Source of the DNA: Faecalimonas sp.
GTDB lineage: Bacteria > Bacillota_A > Clostridia > Lachnospirales > Lachnospiraceae
Direction: 5' to 3'
Assembly (NCBI GenBank): GCA_026169575.1
Contig: JAPFCT010000070.1
Coordinates: 1 to 5,706, forward strand
Length of the DNA: 5,706 nucleotides
Part shown: positions 5,547-5,706 of the stretch, in pieces
How positions within the stretch are numbered: position 1 is the first letter of the stretch
Layout: each line of letters starts with the position of its first letter
Position numbers and translations under genes: made by a program
Notes under the pieces: model-generated
The model's database searches: none
Seen by the model: the letters and a program-made list of their open reading frames with translations, nothing else
Told to the model about the DNA's origin: nothing

Positions 5547-5583
5547 GTGGTATATTTAACACTTTATGTTATAAATATACCAC
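5547..5583. promoter_or_regulatory. Candidate operator: 12-bp perfect inverted repeat before the DUF3796-like/XRE operon
   Basis: GTGGTATATTTA (5547-5558) and TAAATATACCAC (5572-5583) are perfectly complementary 12-bp arms around a 13-nt centre. The right arm covers the -10 box; the expected transcription start falls in the centre, so the transcript would lack one arm. It should therefore act as a DNA site and not as an RNA hairpin. The likely ligand is the XRE protein encoded in the operon. Confidence 0.75.
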
Positions 5584-5602
5584 TTTTTATATTTGAAGTC
5601 AA
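5574..5602 (-). promoter_or_regulatory. Promoter of the DUF3796-like/XRE operon
   Basis: Reading leftward, TTGACT (5597-5602) and TATATT (5574-5579) are separated by 17 nt, close to the vegetative consensus. Transcription would start near 5567, about 37 nt before the ATG at 5529. The -10 box is inside the operator arm, so repressor binding should block RNA polymerase. Confidence 0.75.
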
Positions 5603-5611
5603 GAATGCACA

Positions 5612-5706
5612 CTACATCTCTCTCAACCTTTTAGAAATTATGAAACTACAGAGAAATGCTCCTGCTACAATAATAAAGCAAATGATTGTACACCATACCG
5701 GTACTC
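5612..5706 (-). CDS. C-terminal fragment of a membrane protein (continues beyond the window)
   Basis: A leftward frame is open from the right edge to a TAG at 5612-5614, giving about 30 residues. It contains one strongly hydrophobic stretch, CTIICFIIVAGAFLCSFII, followed by the basic tail SKRLREM. This is the typical C-terminal transmembrane helix and positive-inside tail of a polytopic membrane protein. The frame stops 10 nt before the next promoter's -35 box, which is consistent with a gene end. The family cannot be told from this fragment. The other two leftward frames hit stops early, within about 40-60 nt. Confidence 0.5.
   Translation of the reverse strand, partial: VPVWCTIICFIIVAGAFLCSFIISKRLREM

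Noticed and set aside
4986..5706. Toxin-antitoxin system made of the XRE protein and its membrane partner
   Set aside because: The XRE protein has no antitoxin extension, and the partner is a 117-residue four-helix protein, not a short toxin peptide. A self-regulated cassette fits better.

Overview
The window looks like chromosomal DNA from a Gram-positive anaerobe of the class Clostridia, most likely Lachnospiraceae-like. This rests on the gene families present, the AAGGAG-type ribosome binding sites, the moderate G+C and the pairing of a non-classical Crp/Fnr regulator with thioredoxin and a DUF5714 protein. The genus cannot be fixed from the sequence alone. No rRNA, tRNA, CRISPR array, insertion sequence or phage gene is visible.

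The left part (about 1-3714) has higher G+C. A leftward sodium:alanine/glycine symporter (AGCS family) is divergent from a rightward Crp/Fnr-family regulator. The regulator converges on a leftward thioredoxin, and a long hairpin between them should terminate both. Upstream of thioredoxin, and also leftward, lies a very cysteine-rich DUF5714 protein. Thioredoxin has a plausible promoter of its own: a perfect TATAAT with no recognisable -35 box. A ladder of alternating CACAG/CTGTG half-sites replaces the -35 region. The regulator keeps the three residues that in E. coli CRP read TGTGA, so this is a good candidate for a local redox regulatory circuit.

The right part (about 3715-5706) is clearly more AT-rich and all leftward: a class I SAM-dependent methyltransferase, a three-helix small membrane protein with its own extended -10 promoter, a compact XRE-type repressor, and a four-helix membrane protein resembling DUF3796. 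The last two overlap by 8 nt and share a near-consensus promoter. That promoter is straddled by a 37-bp operator with perfect 12-bp arms, the layout expected of a self-regulated repressor/membrane-protein cassette. The C-terminal end of another membrane protein enters at the right edge.

Two modules therefore seem to sit side by side: a thiol/redox module (Crp/Fnr regulator, thioredoxin, DUF5714) and a small-membrane-protein/XRE cassette of probable accessory origin. The most novel candidates are the thioredoxin operator ladder with its neighbouring regulator, and the uncharacterised Cys-rich DUF5714 protein.
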